From Edaphochlamys debaryana (lineage: Eukaryota > Chlorophyta > Chlorophyceae > Chlamydomonadales): a stretch of 64,000 bases of DNA. A program made the translations under genes and the position numbers. The stretch is from assembly GCA_016858145.1 (NCBI GenBank), contig JAEHOE010000159.1:186001-250000 (forward strand), in the 5' to 3' direction. Shown piece after piece: positions 10,994-23,193 of the stretch (position 1 is its first letter; every line of letters starts with the position of its first letter). The notes under the pieces are model-generated. The model made no database searches. It was not told the origin of the DNA and was given only the letters and a program-made list of their open reading frames with translations.

Positions 10994-13050
10994 GCATCTG
11001 TTAGTTAGTATTCGTTACGTGTCGATTGATCCCGCAGCCGCGACTTGCTCCCGCAGCGCCGAGACTCGAGACTCGTGCCCCGCAAGACCGTCCAATGTGT
11101 GCCCTCCCCCCAGCCACGCCGCGCACAACCAACCCATGCGTGAGCTGCGTTGTGGTGTCGGGCACAGACAGGAGTTCGAAACAGAGTAAGAGAGCGGCAG
11201 CAAACCGCACGGCTGCACGAACCGGGCCGGGCTACGATTAGGGCGAATTAGGGCGAATTATTGGGCCAGTGCGGTACGGCGCATGGCCTAGGTCAAGCTT
11301 GTTCTGCATCAGTACGACGCTGCGGCCCTTCTCTAGCTATGAAGGCAATCCCGCGGGTTGGCGGTGCACAGTCATCATACCCGGTCCCGGTGCGTGTCAC
11401 CCGCAGTCCCCTCCGGCCCAGGGGCAAGGGCCCCCTCCCTGGGACCGATCGCCATTAACCAAGCAACACGGTACAGTCAATCGGCTTGTCAGCGGATTGC
11501 AAGGGAAAGGCCGAGCCCCTTGGTCCGTGATGCGAGTGAAGGCTCTTGAGCCTTGGCCTGTCGACGTCCTCCGGTTCCCAATGACGGCCGACGGCCTGGG
11601 CCAACAAGCGCCCGTGTCCATCCTTGGGCACCCAGCATACCGGGATTGGTGATTACCTGCACGGTATGTATGTTGTCCTTGAATTGGACCTTACAGGAGT
11701 TACAGTCCGCGGTAGGCGCTGTTGAGCACGGGTCAACCATTGTCTTCGTCAAACCCAGACAAAGACGGACCGGCTGTCCCAACAAGCCCTGCGGGCCTCC
11801 ATCCCCCTCTTAGCCGACAAAACCCCCCAGCTCCTCGCCTCCCCACATACAGCTGTGCCACCTGTCCAGACCCCGCAGGCTCAGCAGAGCACGGCGGGGT
11901 GCAGTCAGACTACCGTGATGGCGGCGGTGAATCACATTATTGAGTGTGTGGACGGAGGATAGGAAGGCAAAGGGCAGGAGAGGCCCTGCTGCAGGCTGAC
12001 GCTAAAAAGTAGGGCTACGGTCAGGGGAGGGATGCCCGGAGACGGTCTCTGTGCACGCGTCGCTGCGCCGCAACTAATGAGGAGGCGTAGCGCAGGGACT
12101 GTGAAGAGCGGTGTGGGGGGTTTACGTGCATGCGTGCTGCCCGCGCACGTGAAAACCCCACACATGCCGCTCTCCACAGGGTATCCATGGGCCATGGGAA
12201 GGCCACGTGAACAAAGGTGTGTACGGCACCCGTTGAGAGGTAATTCTGGTCGCCGGATGATGCGTCTGGCGCTACGCCCATGGGTCACCCATCGTACCCC
12301 TCCGTACGGCTAGGGGGCGCTAGGGGGGCCTAGGGGGGCCTAGGGGGGCCTAGAGGGCGGTACGTAAGCGATGCAGGCGTAACGCAGAGCTAGCTGGGCG
12401 AGGGGAGGGGTGGGGACACGACAGTAACTCACTGCGTATGCATGGACTATGAAGGAAGAAAACTGCGAGAGCTGTGAGGGGGATGGGGGAGAGGCGCGGC
12501 ACGACAGCCCCAGGAGGGGGTAGGTGGGGTGATTAGGTGGGATCCCCGGACGGCAGCTTCCCCGCAACGGCATGCAAGCCCTAGATGCCGCCAGTGCGAG
12601 TCTCGGGGCGCTTGCGGACCCGTGCGCATACAAGCAATCAAGGTATGTGTGATGCGGGATGTATGAGCGTCTCTTGGTGCGGGGTTCATTCACGGGGGTT
12701 TCGGCACGGGTGTGACGGTCATGCTAGCGCAGTTAGGCGACATGTGCACACCCGGGGCGAGGCGCGACACATATCGAGATACCTGCGAAGGCAAAGCTAG
12801 ATACAGTCGAAGTCTCAAGTCGGCGTAGGGCTTCAAACAAAGAGTACATCGGCCCGCGACGTCGCGCGACCCGGGTTCAAAAGTGTGGCTCGCGATAGCT
12901 CGGCTCAGCTCAGCCGTCCCCGCGCGCTACATATGCGCAAGCAGCATTAGTGCTGCAACAACTGGAGCCTTACAGCTCCAGGCCTGTCGGCCTAGAGTTG
13001 TACAGGATGTCCCGGATCGGCCGTGACGAACAGCCGTGCCAAGAACCATC
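10994..13050. other. Intergenic region
   Basis: No supported gene. It includes a duplicated decamer AGGGCGAATT at 11239-11259 and the CTAGGGGGGC tandem repeat listed separately. Confidence 0.4.
12310..12355. repeat. Short 10-bp tandem repeat (CTAGGGGGGC)
   Basis: Four to five near-identical copies of CTAGGGGGGC; the outermost copies are diverged. Confidence 0.75.
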
Positions 13051-13054
13051 GGCC

Positions 13055-13170
13055 CCCATAAAGCCTGCCCATCGTTTGCAGCTAGCTACAGACGGTACTT
13101 TGACACTCACAGTGACTGACTGACTGGCTCAAACGAGCCATTGGCTTGACGTTTGCGCGACTCGCCTCGC
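13055..13170 (+). promoter_or_regulatory. Promoter region of pherophorin 1
   Basis: CCCATAAAGCC at 13055-13065 and a 27-bp block at 13144-13170 (GCTTGACGTTTGCGCGACTC then GCCTCGC) are both repeated identically upstream of the second pherophorin (16463-16473 and 16536-16562), at similar distances from the ATG. CATAAAG is a plausible TATA element; the 27-bp block may be a regulatory site or part of the 5'UTR. Confidence 0.5.
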
Positions 13171-13400
13171 GGCGTTCAAGTCAGTCGCGACTGGCCTTTG
13201 GGCTATTCTCGTCTCAAGACCTCGGTGAGCGATGCTGTGACTGCTGCCACAGCCGTCGGAATGCCCATCGAATGTATGAGTGCGAGAGCCGCCGGCTCCC
13301 GGCCCATCCATCGCCGTCTGCCGGCTGTCCGTTTAAACTTTGTCGCCCTCGCGACTCTCCGCGTCCCTCGCCCCGCTCGCCCTCGTGCAGACCGTTGACC

Positions 13401-14918
13401 ATGTCACTGCGCCCGCTCGCGATGCTCCTCGCGGCCCTGTCGCTGGCTGTGGCCGTGTCGGCCCAGCCGCCCCTCTACGGTGGCAACCCCCCGCCCTTGC
13501 ACCCGTACTGGCCCTCTGGTGGCAATGCTCCCCCCAGCTATGGTGGCCCCATCGTCCCGCTCGCTTCGCCTCCCCCTCGTCCGAGGGCCCCCGTTGACCC
13601 CTACGCCCCACCCATTCCCGCCGTCCCCTCTGAGCACGTCGGTAGCCTGCTGAACATCTTCCCCTTCTGCGCGTGCAAAAAGCGCCAGCCCCGCATCTCC
13701 CCCTACGTCCTGTACGCCGTTGAGCCCACCAAGGTCAGGCGGGGCGGAGAAGCGGACTGATGATGGGTTACGAAGGGTGAAGTACGTAATGGGCTTGACA
13801 GTCGGCCGCGCTAGGGTCAGGGCTAATTGTTCAAGCCCAGCTCGCTCTCATCCCCCGGCCCCCCCTGTTCTGCCCCTCACGCAGACCGGCAAGATCATGT
13901 CGTACTGCTGGAGCATCTCGACCCGCGTGCCCCCTCGTGACTCGGCCTGCGCCGACATGGATCTGAGCAAGATCCAGATGCTGATCAGTGAGTGGCGGTG
14001 GCTGGGACCTGCGGGGGATGGGGTCGCAGGGGCCCTCAAACGCTTGAGCAAGTTGGGCTAGGACCTGCAAGGGACGAGGAGCAGGACCGCGCGAGGAAAC
14101 GCTCGTGAAGGGCGCGCTCTGCCTCATCTATCCTTCGCCCCACCTTCGCTGTATCCACGTAGCCATGGGCAGGTCGGGTGCCGTGCGGACTTCTGCCTCC
14201 TCTCCCTGTGTTCTTCCCCCTCCCACGCCCTCTTCTCCCCTCGGCCCCGTCTTGCCCCCCAGAGCCCGAGTGCGTGGCTGAGTCCCCCAAGGCCATCGTC
14301 AAGGCCTCGATCAACGGCATCATCTTCTACCCCACCTACACCACATTCAAGGCCTACGGAGAGGAGGCGGGCGTGCTGTCACTGTCCAAGCTCAGCTCCA
14401 AGGTAGGGTCTAGCATGGTGCCGGCGGGAGCGGTTGGCACGCAGCGGACTGCGCTCAGCCGTGTCAGTCGGATGTTTGGGCCACCCCGCCATCGGCTAAC
14501 CACCAATCTCCATCCTTCTTGCCACCTCGCCCCCCAGGTCTCGGCCGCGCAGCTGGCCTCTGGTGTCGTGGACGTGTGTCTGTACTTCGACACCTCCCGC
14601 AAGGGCTGCAACACCCTCGAGAAGCTGTGTGACGGCGGTGATTACGGCTGCAAGGTGGGGGGGGGGGCATGGGGTGGGCTTGGGCTAGCTGCGGGTGGGC
14701 TAGTGGATGTGCTTCGCAGAGAAACACGAGCTGCGGGGGGCGGGGGCAGAGGGCCTGGCATGATGCTACATGGCCGACTCCTCAAGTATCCTCGGTTTGC
14801 CCCCTGGAGCCACCCCCCCATCCCCCATTGCCCTGGCCCCCCCCAGATGACCTTCTTCAACACCGGCAACACCTGCTGCCCCACCACGGACGTCCTCTTC
14901 TACGGCCAGGACCAGTAG
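13401..14918 (+). CDS. Pherophorin-like extracellular matrix protein 1
   Basis: Exons 13401-13733, 13885-13987, 14263-14402, 14538-14654 and 14847-14918 give 254 residues. Residues 1-21 form a signal peptide (MSLRPLAMLLAALSLAVAVSA). A short Pro/Gly-rich linker follows (residues about 22-80; PPPRPRAPVDPYAPPIPAVP), the hydroxyproline-rich rod seen in pherophorins but here brief. The rest is a pherophorin domain: FPFCAC, ISPYVLYAVEP, SYCWSISTRVP, LSKIQMLIKPEC, KASINGIIFYPTYTTFKAYG, DVCLYFD, CNTLEKLC, DYGCK and a final CCPTTDVLF. Its regularly spaced cysteines are family-typical. The product should be a secreted, glycosylated wall or matrix protein. It is a tandem paralogue of the gene at 16787. 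Candidate poly(A) signal TGTAA lies at 15723-15727. Confidence 0.9.
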
Positions 14919-16462
14919 GAGGCACCGCCGCCAGTGATGACTCTCGTTCAACAAGTTGCTTGTTCCAAGACCTTGCCGCTCGTGACGCGTCACTACCAGC
15001 AGGGAGACCAGCCCAGTTGGCTGTCTCTGCCTTCCTATGATTGGTGTTGGCTTTGTTGTGCCTGACCGTTCCGACATCATGTCTATAGCTCGAGGCTGAC
15101 TAGCGGTTGCTGTCTGTATACCCACAGTTATGCCGGTGTTTGTACATAGCGCAACTTTGCCGTGTGTGTGCTCCAGGGTTTCGCCTCGCCCATTTGCCTG
15201 ACAAGAGTGGACAAGCGGGGCGCCCCCAGGGGGCTTCGCCGCCCGAAGAGCCTGACGGCGGCGGCTCAGCCCAAGAAACGTGTAGGCTCTTGGACATTTC
15301 CTTGCCCCGGCCATAGTCGGGCTTATGTGCTCTTCCTTCAAACTGTCTCGCCCTTGTTCACTGTGTTAATGGGCCCAACGGCCTTACGGGCCAATGCCCG
15401 GACGGAGTTGAGAGTGTTTGCGAGCGTGCCACTTGGTTTGGGCCCTAGTGTGGAGAGCGCCTGGAGAGTCGTGTTATTGTTTGACGCTAGATGCGCAGCT
15501 TTCTGTAGGCCAAGACATTGAGCACCCACAGTGCATGAAGGCGGGACGTTCGGTGTCAACACGGGGCGCCGTCCCAGTCCTCGGTGGTTGCAATGAGGGA
15601 CCCCAGCGGGGTGCAGGCAGCTGAACGCCCTGGCTTCGCAGCCAACCTCACGGACTTGCCCCCTGCAAGCCAGGACGCCGCCCCCTTACTGAGGCGGCAA
15701 GGCCCCTACCCGGGCTCCAGCGTGTAACCAGACATTCACGGCGCCCCGCCTGTACGACACCCCGACTCGGGGTGTCGAACACCCCTGCCTGCCGACCCTA
15801 CCTCGCCACCCTCGTGGCGCCAACCAAACTGCCTTTCGACACACGCTCATGGGCCGCATGCCGACCCATGGGCCGCAATGCCGCGTTGTGTGCCGTACCC
15901 AGATGTAGCAGCACGTGTACGTATCCTGCCAACACCGGCCTCCACTCGCTCCGCCCGCCCCGCAAGCCGCCGCAAGCGCGCAAGGCCCCCTTCACTCCAT
16001 CCGTCCCCTGCCCTTTGCGTAGCGCTTCTCAAGCCAGACGGAAAAGGCTTGGTTGACCGGCACACCGTGGGCTCTGTCATGGATCTGTGCTGGTTGTGCC
16101 GGTCTCTTCGGTGGTGAGGTGAACAGTGGGTGAGGATTGCCGCGACGGATGGCGAGGGCATCAGCGCAGCCGGCTCTTAACATCCACAGTTCAAGCGTTA
16201 AGTCCAACCATACACCCCTGGTAACCCTGGATAACCCTGAAAGCGCTGGCAGGGGCCCGCGGCTGGAACAAGCCACGTCAATTGACTGACAATGTACGTC
16301 CCGAGCCCGACCCCGACCCCGAGCGCGGGTGTCAACAACACAGTAGAAATCGATAGTGACTCAGCTTGAACTGAGTTGTGCTAGCTCGACTCGGCCATAC
16401 ACCTCCAATCAACGGGACGTGCTCAACCGCCGCTGCAAGCGCCAGAGCCCGATGCACGCACG
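14919..16462. other. 3'UTR and intergenic region between the pherophorins
   Basis: Contains the 3'UTR of pherophorin 1. A GGGCCCAACGGCCT motif near 15371 recurs in the 3' region of pherophorin 2 near 18920, so homology extends into the untranslated regions. No further gene is supported. Confidence 0.5.
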
Positions 16463-16562
16463 CCCATAAAGCCTCGCCCGCGTCACGCATGCTGTGAATT
16501 GACGGGTCACTTGACGTTGACCGCACTGTAAGGCCGCTTGACGTTTGCGCGACTCGCCTCGC
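16463..16562 (+). promoter_or_regulatory. Promoter region of pherophorin 2
   Basis: The CCCATAAAGCC 11-mer (16463-16473) and the 27-bp block (16536-16562) are identical to those upstream of pherophorin 1, 324 and 225 nt before the ATG. Intervening sequence has diverged, which argues that these two blocks are constrained. Confidence 0.5.
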
Positions 16563-16786
16563 AGCACTCGGCAACAACTGCGACGACCGCTCAAGCGATC
16601 TTCGTTCTAGGCCCCGGTAAGCACAAAGTAGCACCTTGCGTAGCGCAGCGCTCGCAAACCGGCTGCGCACATGGCCGCAAGCTTGCGACTCGCGCCCATC
16701 CATCGGACGTCTGCCGGCTGTCAGTTCATAACGGCTCGCAACTCCTCGTGACTTTTCCTATACGCAGACCTGTGACAACGTCAACC

Positions 16787-18456
16787 ATGTCACTGCGCCC
16801 GCTCGCGCTGTTCCTCGCGGCCCTGTCGCTGGCTGTGGCTGTGTCGGCCCAGCCACCCCTCTACGGTGGCGAGCCCCCCCCTTGGCACCCCCTCGTGCCC
16901 TCTCGCGCCCGCCCGCCCCTCATCGTCGACCCCCACGCTCCGCCGATCCCCGTCGTCCCCTCGCGCCCTCCGTCACATATTGATCCCTACGCCCCGCCCA
17001 TTCCCGCCGTCCCCTCTGAGCACGTCGGCAGCTTGCTGAACGTCTTCCCCTTCTGCGCCTGCAAGCGCCGCCAGCCCCGCATCTCCCCCTACGTCCTGTA
17101 CGCCGTAGAGCCCGTCCAGGTGGGGGCTGGGGGGGAAAGTTGGGGAGGATTTGCGTTTGGGGTTGGGGCTTGGAGCCGATAGGCATCGTGCAGGAGGTGG
17201 GGCGCACCAGACAGCACCCGGAGATGGTCCAGGCTGGTCCAGGGTGCACGGCATCGGACCGCCGAGCGCCGGTGGCACTGACCAGTTCAGCCTTCGCGTC
17301 AAGCGTCTGATGATGGACGAGGTGGACAACCTCAACAGCGCGCCGCTGGAGGCGTAATACCGGGCCGCGCGCCGGTGGTACTGACCGTAATATCGCTAGA
17401 GGTCACGCCCCCGCCGCCCACACCCTCTCCCCTCCCCCCGATCGCAGGCGGGCAACATCGTGTCGTTCTGCTGGAGCATCTCGACCCGCGTGCCTCCTCG
17501 CGACTCGACCTGCGCCGGCATGGATCTGAGCAAGATCCAGATGCTCATCAGTGAGTGGCGGTGGCTGGGACCTGCGGGGAAAGAGGTTTTCGAGCAAAGC
17601 GCAATGCAGCGCAGAGCACGATGAGGAAAGAGGGTGGAGGCACAGGGGAGGAATGCTAATGTGGGGCTCAAGTCCTGTGCACAAGGGGCCCTGCGCAGAG
17701 GATCCGCTTAGTCTGCGTGCTAGATAGGATGGGGCAGAGTTAAGATGCCGTGCCTCCTAATGCAGCAGGGCGCGTGCGGCCTCCTCTCCCTGTGTTCTTC
17801 CCCCCCCCCTTTCCCAACTTCTCCCCCAGAGCCCGAGTGCGTGGCCGAGTCCCCCAAGGCCATCGTCAAGGCCTCGATCAACGGCATCACCTTCTACCCC
17901 ACCTACACCACATTCAAGGCCTACGGAGAGGAGGCGGGCGTGCTGTCACTGTCCAAGCTCAAAAGCAGAGTACGCTACAGGGACGGCGCCAACTTGCGAT
18001 ACCGCGGCACGAATGCTTGCCGCCGCTACCGGCCACCCGTCTCCGGCACTCAAGCCCTGTCCGTTCGCATGTTCTCGTCCCTTCCGTCCCCAGGTCTCGG
18101 CCTCGCAGCTGGACTCTGGCGACGTGGACGTGTGCCTATACTTCGACACCTCCCGCAAGGGCTGCAACACCCTCGAGAAGCTGTGTGACGGCGGTGATTA
18201 CGGCTGCAAGGTGTGGGGGGGGGCTGGGGCTCAGGGGAGCTGGGGAACATGGACTCGAGGTCCAGTGGGCGCGGCTGAGGCTTACCCTTGCGTTGTAAGC
18301 TCTGCTCAACGCCCGCTCTCTCGCACTTGAACCTCCCCCATCCCCGCGGCCCCTCCCATCCCCCATTGCCCTGGCCCCCCCCAGATGACCTTCTTCAACA
18401 CCCGCAACACCTGCTGCCCCACCACGGACGTCGTATTCTACGGCCAGGACCAGTAG
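16787..18456 (+). CDS. Pherophorin-like extracellular matrix protein 2
   Basis: Exons 16787-17119, 17448-17550, 17830-17969, 18094-18210 and 18385-18456 have exactly the same lengths and phases as the upstream paralogue (333, 103, 140, 117, 72 nt; 254 residues). Signal peptide MSLRPLALFLAALSLAVAVSA; the linker differs, with a duplicated DPHAPPIPVVPSRPP / DPYAPPIPAVPS unit. The pherophorin domain is nearly identical, with changes such as IIF to ITF and SYCWS to SFCWS. Introns differ in length and sequence, so the duplication is not very recent or introns evolve fast. Predicted secreted matrix glycoprotein. A TGTAA poly(A) signal at 18914-18918 is 458 nt past the stop. Confidence 0.9.
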
Positions 18457-18814
18457 GAGGCGCCGCCGCCAGTGATGACTCTCGCTTTACAGCGCCATGA
18501 CATGTCGGAAGGAACCTGACTTGAGCGCCCTCCTGCTGTCCAGCTGTCGGTAGCCGTCCCAATGTCATGGGGGCACCTGGGAGGAGTGGGGAGCGGGGTC
18601 ACCCGTGTGGACGTGCGGCTTGGTGGTGGATAGCGCCTTGCTCTCTGAGCTCTCGTGACTCATCAGACGACTACCGGTTGCCTTTAGTATTCTTACATTG
18701 ACGAAGCTCTTAATCTTCCCGTCCTGACGGGGTGCATTCTATTCACGCCAGTGGCCTCAACTTTCCATACCATGGGGGTCACAACTGCATCATAGCCGGC
18801 CACGCACCGGTGAT

Positions 18815-18892
18815 TGCATGTCTCTTCTCTATCTCTTTCCTGCATGTCTCTTCTCTATCTCTTTCTTGCATGTCTCTTCTCTATCTCTTTCA
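18815..18892. repeat. 26-bp tandem repeat, three copies
   Basis: Units start with TGCATGTCTCTTCTCTATCT at 18815, 18841 and 18867; each is 26 bp and they differ only at the last base. They lie in the 3'UTR region of pherophorin 2, about 20 nt before the TGTAA signal. Confidence 0.95.
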
Positions 18893-18913
18893 TTGCTTCC
18901 CCTGTCCCCGAGC

Positions 18914-18918
18914 TGTAA
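18914..18918 (+). terminator. TGTAA poly(A) signal of pherophorin 2
   Basis: First TGTAA after the stop codon at 18456, directly downstream of the 26-bp repeats. Confidence 0.5.
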
Positions 18919-19109
18919 GGGCCCAACGGCCTAGAGGGCCAGCGCCCCCTCAATCCTGTGTTCCGGGTGCTCCGAAGTCTGGGAAACGTGGACTTGTGAA
19001 CGGCGGTTGCCCCCCGGTGGCTCCTACCCGATGTGAAGTGGTCGTGTAAGATCAGTGAAGCCGTGAGCTGCGCCTCTCACATCTCGCCCCGCTCAAGATC
19101 TGCAAAACA

Positions 19110-19114
19110 TTACA
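19110..19114 (-). terminator. Candidate poly(A) signal of the minus-strand coiled-coil gene
   Basis: TTACA on the plus strand, about 550 nt beyond the minus-strand stop at 19666. Confidence 0.35.
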
Positions 19115-19166
19115 CGGCGTTCATGCAAGCGAGCTACGAGTTGATATCCCAGCATCCGCAACACAG

Positions 19167-19190
19167 CATAAAAGGGCCTGCCAATCGTTG
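19167..19190 (+). promoter_or_regulatory. Possible relic of a third pherophorin promoter
   Basis: CATAAAAGGGCCTGCCAATC closely resembles the CATAAAGCCTGCCCATCG stretch at 13057 upstream of pherophorin 1. No signal peptide or pherophorin domain follows before the next gene, so this may be the remnant of a deleted third copy or a chance match. Confidence 0.3.
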
Positions 19191-19665
19191 TGGCACCCAC
19201 GCACACCCAGAAGCACAACCCGCTACCTAGACCACTCAGATGTTTGCCGGAATACGGCTTAGGGAAGCGCTTGCAGCAGTCTCCACAGCCAGCGAGCTCA
19301 CAGTCCACACACGCAGGGCCAGTCGGCGCTGGTCACGGTCAAACCCACCGCCACTCAACCGTCGGCGTCATGCATACCCTCCCACACCAAACACCACGAA
19401 AGGTCCAAACGTCGAAACGTCAACGCCCACTTGGGGCCGTTGGGTTCTAGCATTCCAGCCAGGTGTGCGGCGCCGCACCGGTCCAGGGCTTATGCGCCAT
19501 CGCTGGCGTAAGATGCGGGGCAACGACTTCGAATTCATCACTCTCTCTTTACCGGCTATGGTACACCCGCCTTACTACACCTCCACCCTTACTCCCACCT
19601 GCCCTCCCCAGCAAGGTCCCCAGCAGTGATCCCCTCCCGTAATACCCGGCCCATCCCGCCGCTCC

Positions 19666-22600
19666 CTACACACGCACCGCCCGCGCGGAGCCCCGGGGCC
19701 CCGCCGGCCACTGCTTCCCCGCCGCCCCCGCCACCTCGGGCCACCGCTTGCTGGGACCCGACGCAGAAACGCGCCGCCGCCCCGGCCCCTCAGCCCCCTC
19801 CCCGCCCTCCCCCTGGGCCGCCTCACCCCCCGCCCCCCCCTCCTCTGGCTCCCCACCCTCCCCCGGATCCCGGGGCGAAGCCGCTGCGCCCGCCCCCGAG
19901 CCCCACTCGCCCTCGTCCCAACCGCTGCCGTCCTCCGCAGGCGGCTCCTGTCCGCGGCGCCCGCTCCTGCCTCGCCCGCCCTTGCCCTCCCGCTCCACCT
20001 CCTCGCCCCCTAGGTCCCCCTCCCCCTCCGCCCCCCCAAGCAGCTCCTCCCCGCCTAGGGTGTCTACCGCCTCCTCCTCCCCCGCCGCCTGCCCCGCCAG
20101 CCAGGAGATGAGCTGGTCGTCGCTGCGCACGTCGGAGCGGAGGGCCTCCACCTGAAAGGGGGGAAAAGAGGAGGGGGAAGGGGATGAGTGGAGCAAGGGA
20201 GCCAGGATGGCGGCGCACCAGGGGGCGAGGGGAAGGTAGCGGCCGAGGGGGCGAAAGGTGAGCTTCGGCCCGCCCGCCATTCGCACCTGCCGCCCCAGCG
20301 CCCTGCACTGCATCGCAGCCACCGCCAGCTGCCCCCGGAGAGCCTCCAGCTGCTGCCTGGAGGGGTGAGAGGTATGAGGGGAGGGGGGCGACGGGGCAGC
20401 AGGGTCAAGACAACGGGGGCCAGCAAGATACCACTAGGGTAGAAGCCCGCCGCTGTCCCTCCAATGTCGGACTTGCGCTCCACAGACTTGCCTCCCCAGC
20501 TCCGCCCCAGATCCAACCTGGACGCACCTGTGCTTGCTCTCCGCCAGAGCCATCGCCTCCGCCGCCTCCGCACGCACCGCCGCCACCTGCGCCGCCAGCG
20601 TCGCCGCCGCCAGCGCCGCAACACCATCGCACCCGCCTCCGCCGCTCCCCGAGCGGGCGTGCGAGGGCGTCGAGCGGCCCTCCGAGCCCGGCCCCGCCAG
20701 GCCCAGCCCAGGCCCCGGCCCGCGGCCCGCCGCAAGGCCGGGTGGGGTGCAGAGCGGCAGGCGCAGGGAGGTGAGGGCGGGGAGCACAGAGGGGTCCATA
20801 CCATAGGACGCGGCCGTGCGGGCCCTGGCGGCGGCCAGGGCGGCGGCGGCGGCGCCCGCCGGGCCGCAGTGCAGCGCGCCGCCACCCGACAGCGCCGCCA
20901 GGGTTGCCGGCTGCGGCGGCCGGGGCAGGCCCGAGGCGCTGAGGGAGCGGAGGCCGGTGACGGCGCCGCCGGGAGTGGCCGCCGCGTAGGCCGCTGCTGC
21001 CGCTGCCGACGCAGACTGGGGCAGGCGGGGAGGCGTTGCGGCAGAGGGTGTAGCCGCCGGGCCTGACGGGGCGCCCTCCTCCGCCCCGTCCCCCTCGCCC
21101 CAGCCCCGGAACGGCAGTGGGGGGACGACGCCGTGGCTCCGGCCCTGTGCCCCGGGGCCGAGCGAAGGGGCGGGCGTGTGCCCCATACCCTGGCCCCCTG
21201 TGAATCCCCCAGCGGGACTGTAGCCAAAGCCGCTGCCGCAAGCATGTGGGGCGGCCCCCAGTGACCCAACGGGGCTGTGGGCCCAGGAGGGCCCACCCGG
21301 GGTGGTGCCGCCGCTGGGCCCAGCCAGGCCCCAGCGGCCCGCGCTGCCCAGCCCGTGAGTGCCGTGCGCGCCTGCTCCACCCAAGCCCCCGGCGAAGCCC
21401 CGGAGCGAGAGCGCGGGCGACGATGCCAAGGAAGACCCGCCCAGGCCCAGGCTCAAGCCGTACCCCAGGCCCAGGGTGCTTGGCGCGTAAGGTGAAGCCG
21501 CGAGGCTGGGCCCAGCCAGGCCCAGGCCCAGGCCCGCCCCGGGCCCCTGCTGGCCCGCCAGCTCCGCCGCCACGGCCAGCAGGTCGGCCGCCGCCAGGGA
21601 CTGCAGCGCGTGCAGCTCGGCGGCGTGGCGCTCGGCGGCAGCGCACGCCTCACGGCGCAGAGCCTGCACGTGGGGAGGAAGGGAGTGTGAGGATGGTGTT
21701 TGCTTTAGGTCAAGGGAGCGTGGTGAAGGGGCGAGTGAGGTTGTGCAAAGTTGGGAAGCACGACAGCCCCGACACCCTCCCGTCCGCCGCTAGGCTGCAT
21801 GGTCTCCCCTCGCATCCGCCCCCCCCCACACACAGGGCTCCTGTCCAGGCATGGCTAGCCCGAGCCCACCTGAACCTCCGCTGCCAGAGCGTCCGCCCTC
21901 GCGTGCTCTGCCTTCAGCGCCTCGGCCAGGCCCACATCGGCGCCGCCACTACCCACCCCCAGTCCAGCGGGAGGTCCTGCGGCCGCCGCCGGCAGCGGGG
22001 CGAGTGGCAGCGCCGCCGCCAACAGCCGCTGCGCTGGGGCCGCCGCCACAGCCCCCGGTTCCGAGACCGACCCCGACCCACATGGACGCAACCCCGCCGC
22101 CGCAACCCCAGAGCCGGGCGCCACGCCCACTGCCGCTTCCGCCGCCGCCGGTCCTCCCGCCGAGCCCTCGGTCTTCCGTGTTGCCCCTCCGCCGGCGCTT
22201 TGAACCCGCAGCAGCGCCGGCCCCTGCCCCTGCTCCGGCCAAGTGGCTGCGGAAGGCAAGGTAGCGCCGTCCCCGTCACTCGTGCTGCTGCGGGGGGCTG
22301 CAGCGTGGGTGGGGCTGGGCGGGGGGCTGGGGAGGCCTGGCCCGGCCGCCCGGGCCCTTGCCGGCGAGGGCGCGGCCGGCTGGGCGGAAGCACCGGGACC
22401 GGGCCGCAGGGGGCAGCCGCCGGCACTGGATCTGGACCCCATGCTCCGAACGGAGCTGGAGCGCGGCAAGGGGCTGCCGATGGAGGGAAATGAGGGCGGC
22501 GGCACTGGATTGGGCGCGGAGGCTGGGGCATGCCCCGCCCCCGCGTTGCGGCCGGTGCTGCCCGCGGTTGCGAGCGGGTGGGGCCCCGGGGGTGGCAGTG

Positions 22601-23193
22601 GGACTCGGCTGGGGGTTCCGGGTGCGGAGCCCCGGCCTGAGCTCACCAGGCGCTCCTCCGCCGCCCGGTTCAGGCGCCGGGCCAGGGAGCAGGCGGCCTG
22701 GAGCTGCTCCGTGAGGGCATGGGAGTCGTGGTGGTGGTGGTGGGGGGGGGGCTGCGCGTGTTGTGCACCGGTGAGAGACCCGGCCTGCATTGGGGGGCGG
22801 AACAGGTCAGTCAGCTGACAAGACAACGGCCGGTGTTGGCTAGACGTTGCTATAGAGGGGTTGAATGAGGATATGTGTGGGTTGGGGTGGGGTGGGCTGG
22901 AGTTCCGTGCCCGTTCCGGGACCCTCGCACCTGCGCAGTTGACCCAACACTGCCGACAGACACCGTGCTGCCCCGGGCCTCAGCCAGCGCCCGCTCGAGG
23001 GCCGAGTCGCCGGTGGAGCTGCTCCTGCCGCTGGGGGTGGGAGAAGGGAAAGTCCTTCGCCGTGTGCGGGGGATGCCCACCGGGGAAGACGTGCGGCCGC
23101 AGCATGGCTCCACACATCCCACAGCTTGCACAACACTGCAGCGTACCTGGCTGCGGGTGCAGGGTCCGAGTCCTCGGTGTTGGTGGGAACCAT
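19666..23193 (-). CDS. Unrecognised coiled-coil protein with long Ala/Gly/Pro-rich linkers
   Basis: Six exons join in phase: 23193-23147, 23030-22931, 22784-21870, 21663-20528, 20356-20287 and 20151-19666, giving 917 residues. The ATG at 23193 is the first after an in-frame TAA and has a good context (GCCATGG). Helical, heptad-like segments punctuate low-complexity sequence: ALTEQLQAACSLARRLNRAA, EALKAEHARADALAAEVQAL, REACAAAERHAAELHALQSL and QQLEALRGQLAVAAMQCRAL. An acidic Gly/Glu-rich tail follows SDVRSDDQLISWLAGQ. No catalytic motif, membrane segment or known domain was seen. It may be a structural or scaffold protein. Exon 3 could contain an additional intron, because a GTGAGC follows the codons for AEERL, but the 915-nt frame is fully open. 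Confidence 0.6.

Noticed and set aside
12840..12900. tRNA-like string GGGTTCAAA in a GC-rich context
   Set aside because: No acceptor stem or anticodon arm could be formed around it by eye.
19240..19629. 129-codon plus-strand frame starting at an ATG after the CATAAAAGG motif
   Set aside because: No signal peptide, no pherophorin domain and no recognisable motif; treated only as a possible promoter relic.
20464..22493. Long plus-strand open frames over 20.4-22.5 kb
   Set aside because: Antisense shadows of the minus-strand coiled-coil gene in very GC-rich sequence; the minus frame has consistent splice phases and the plus frames do not.
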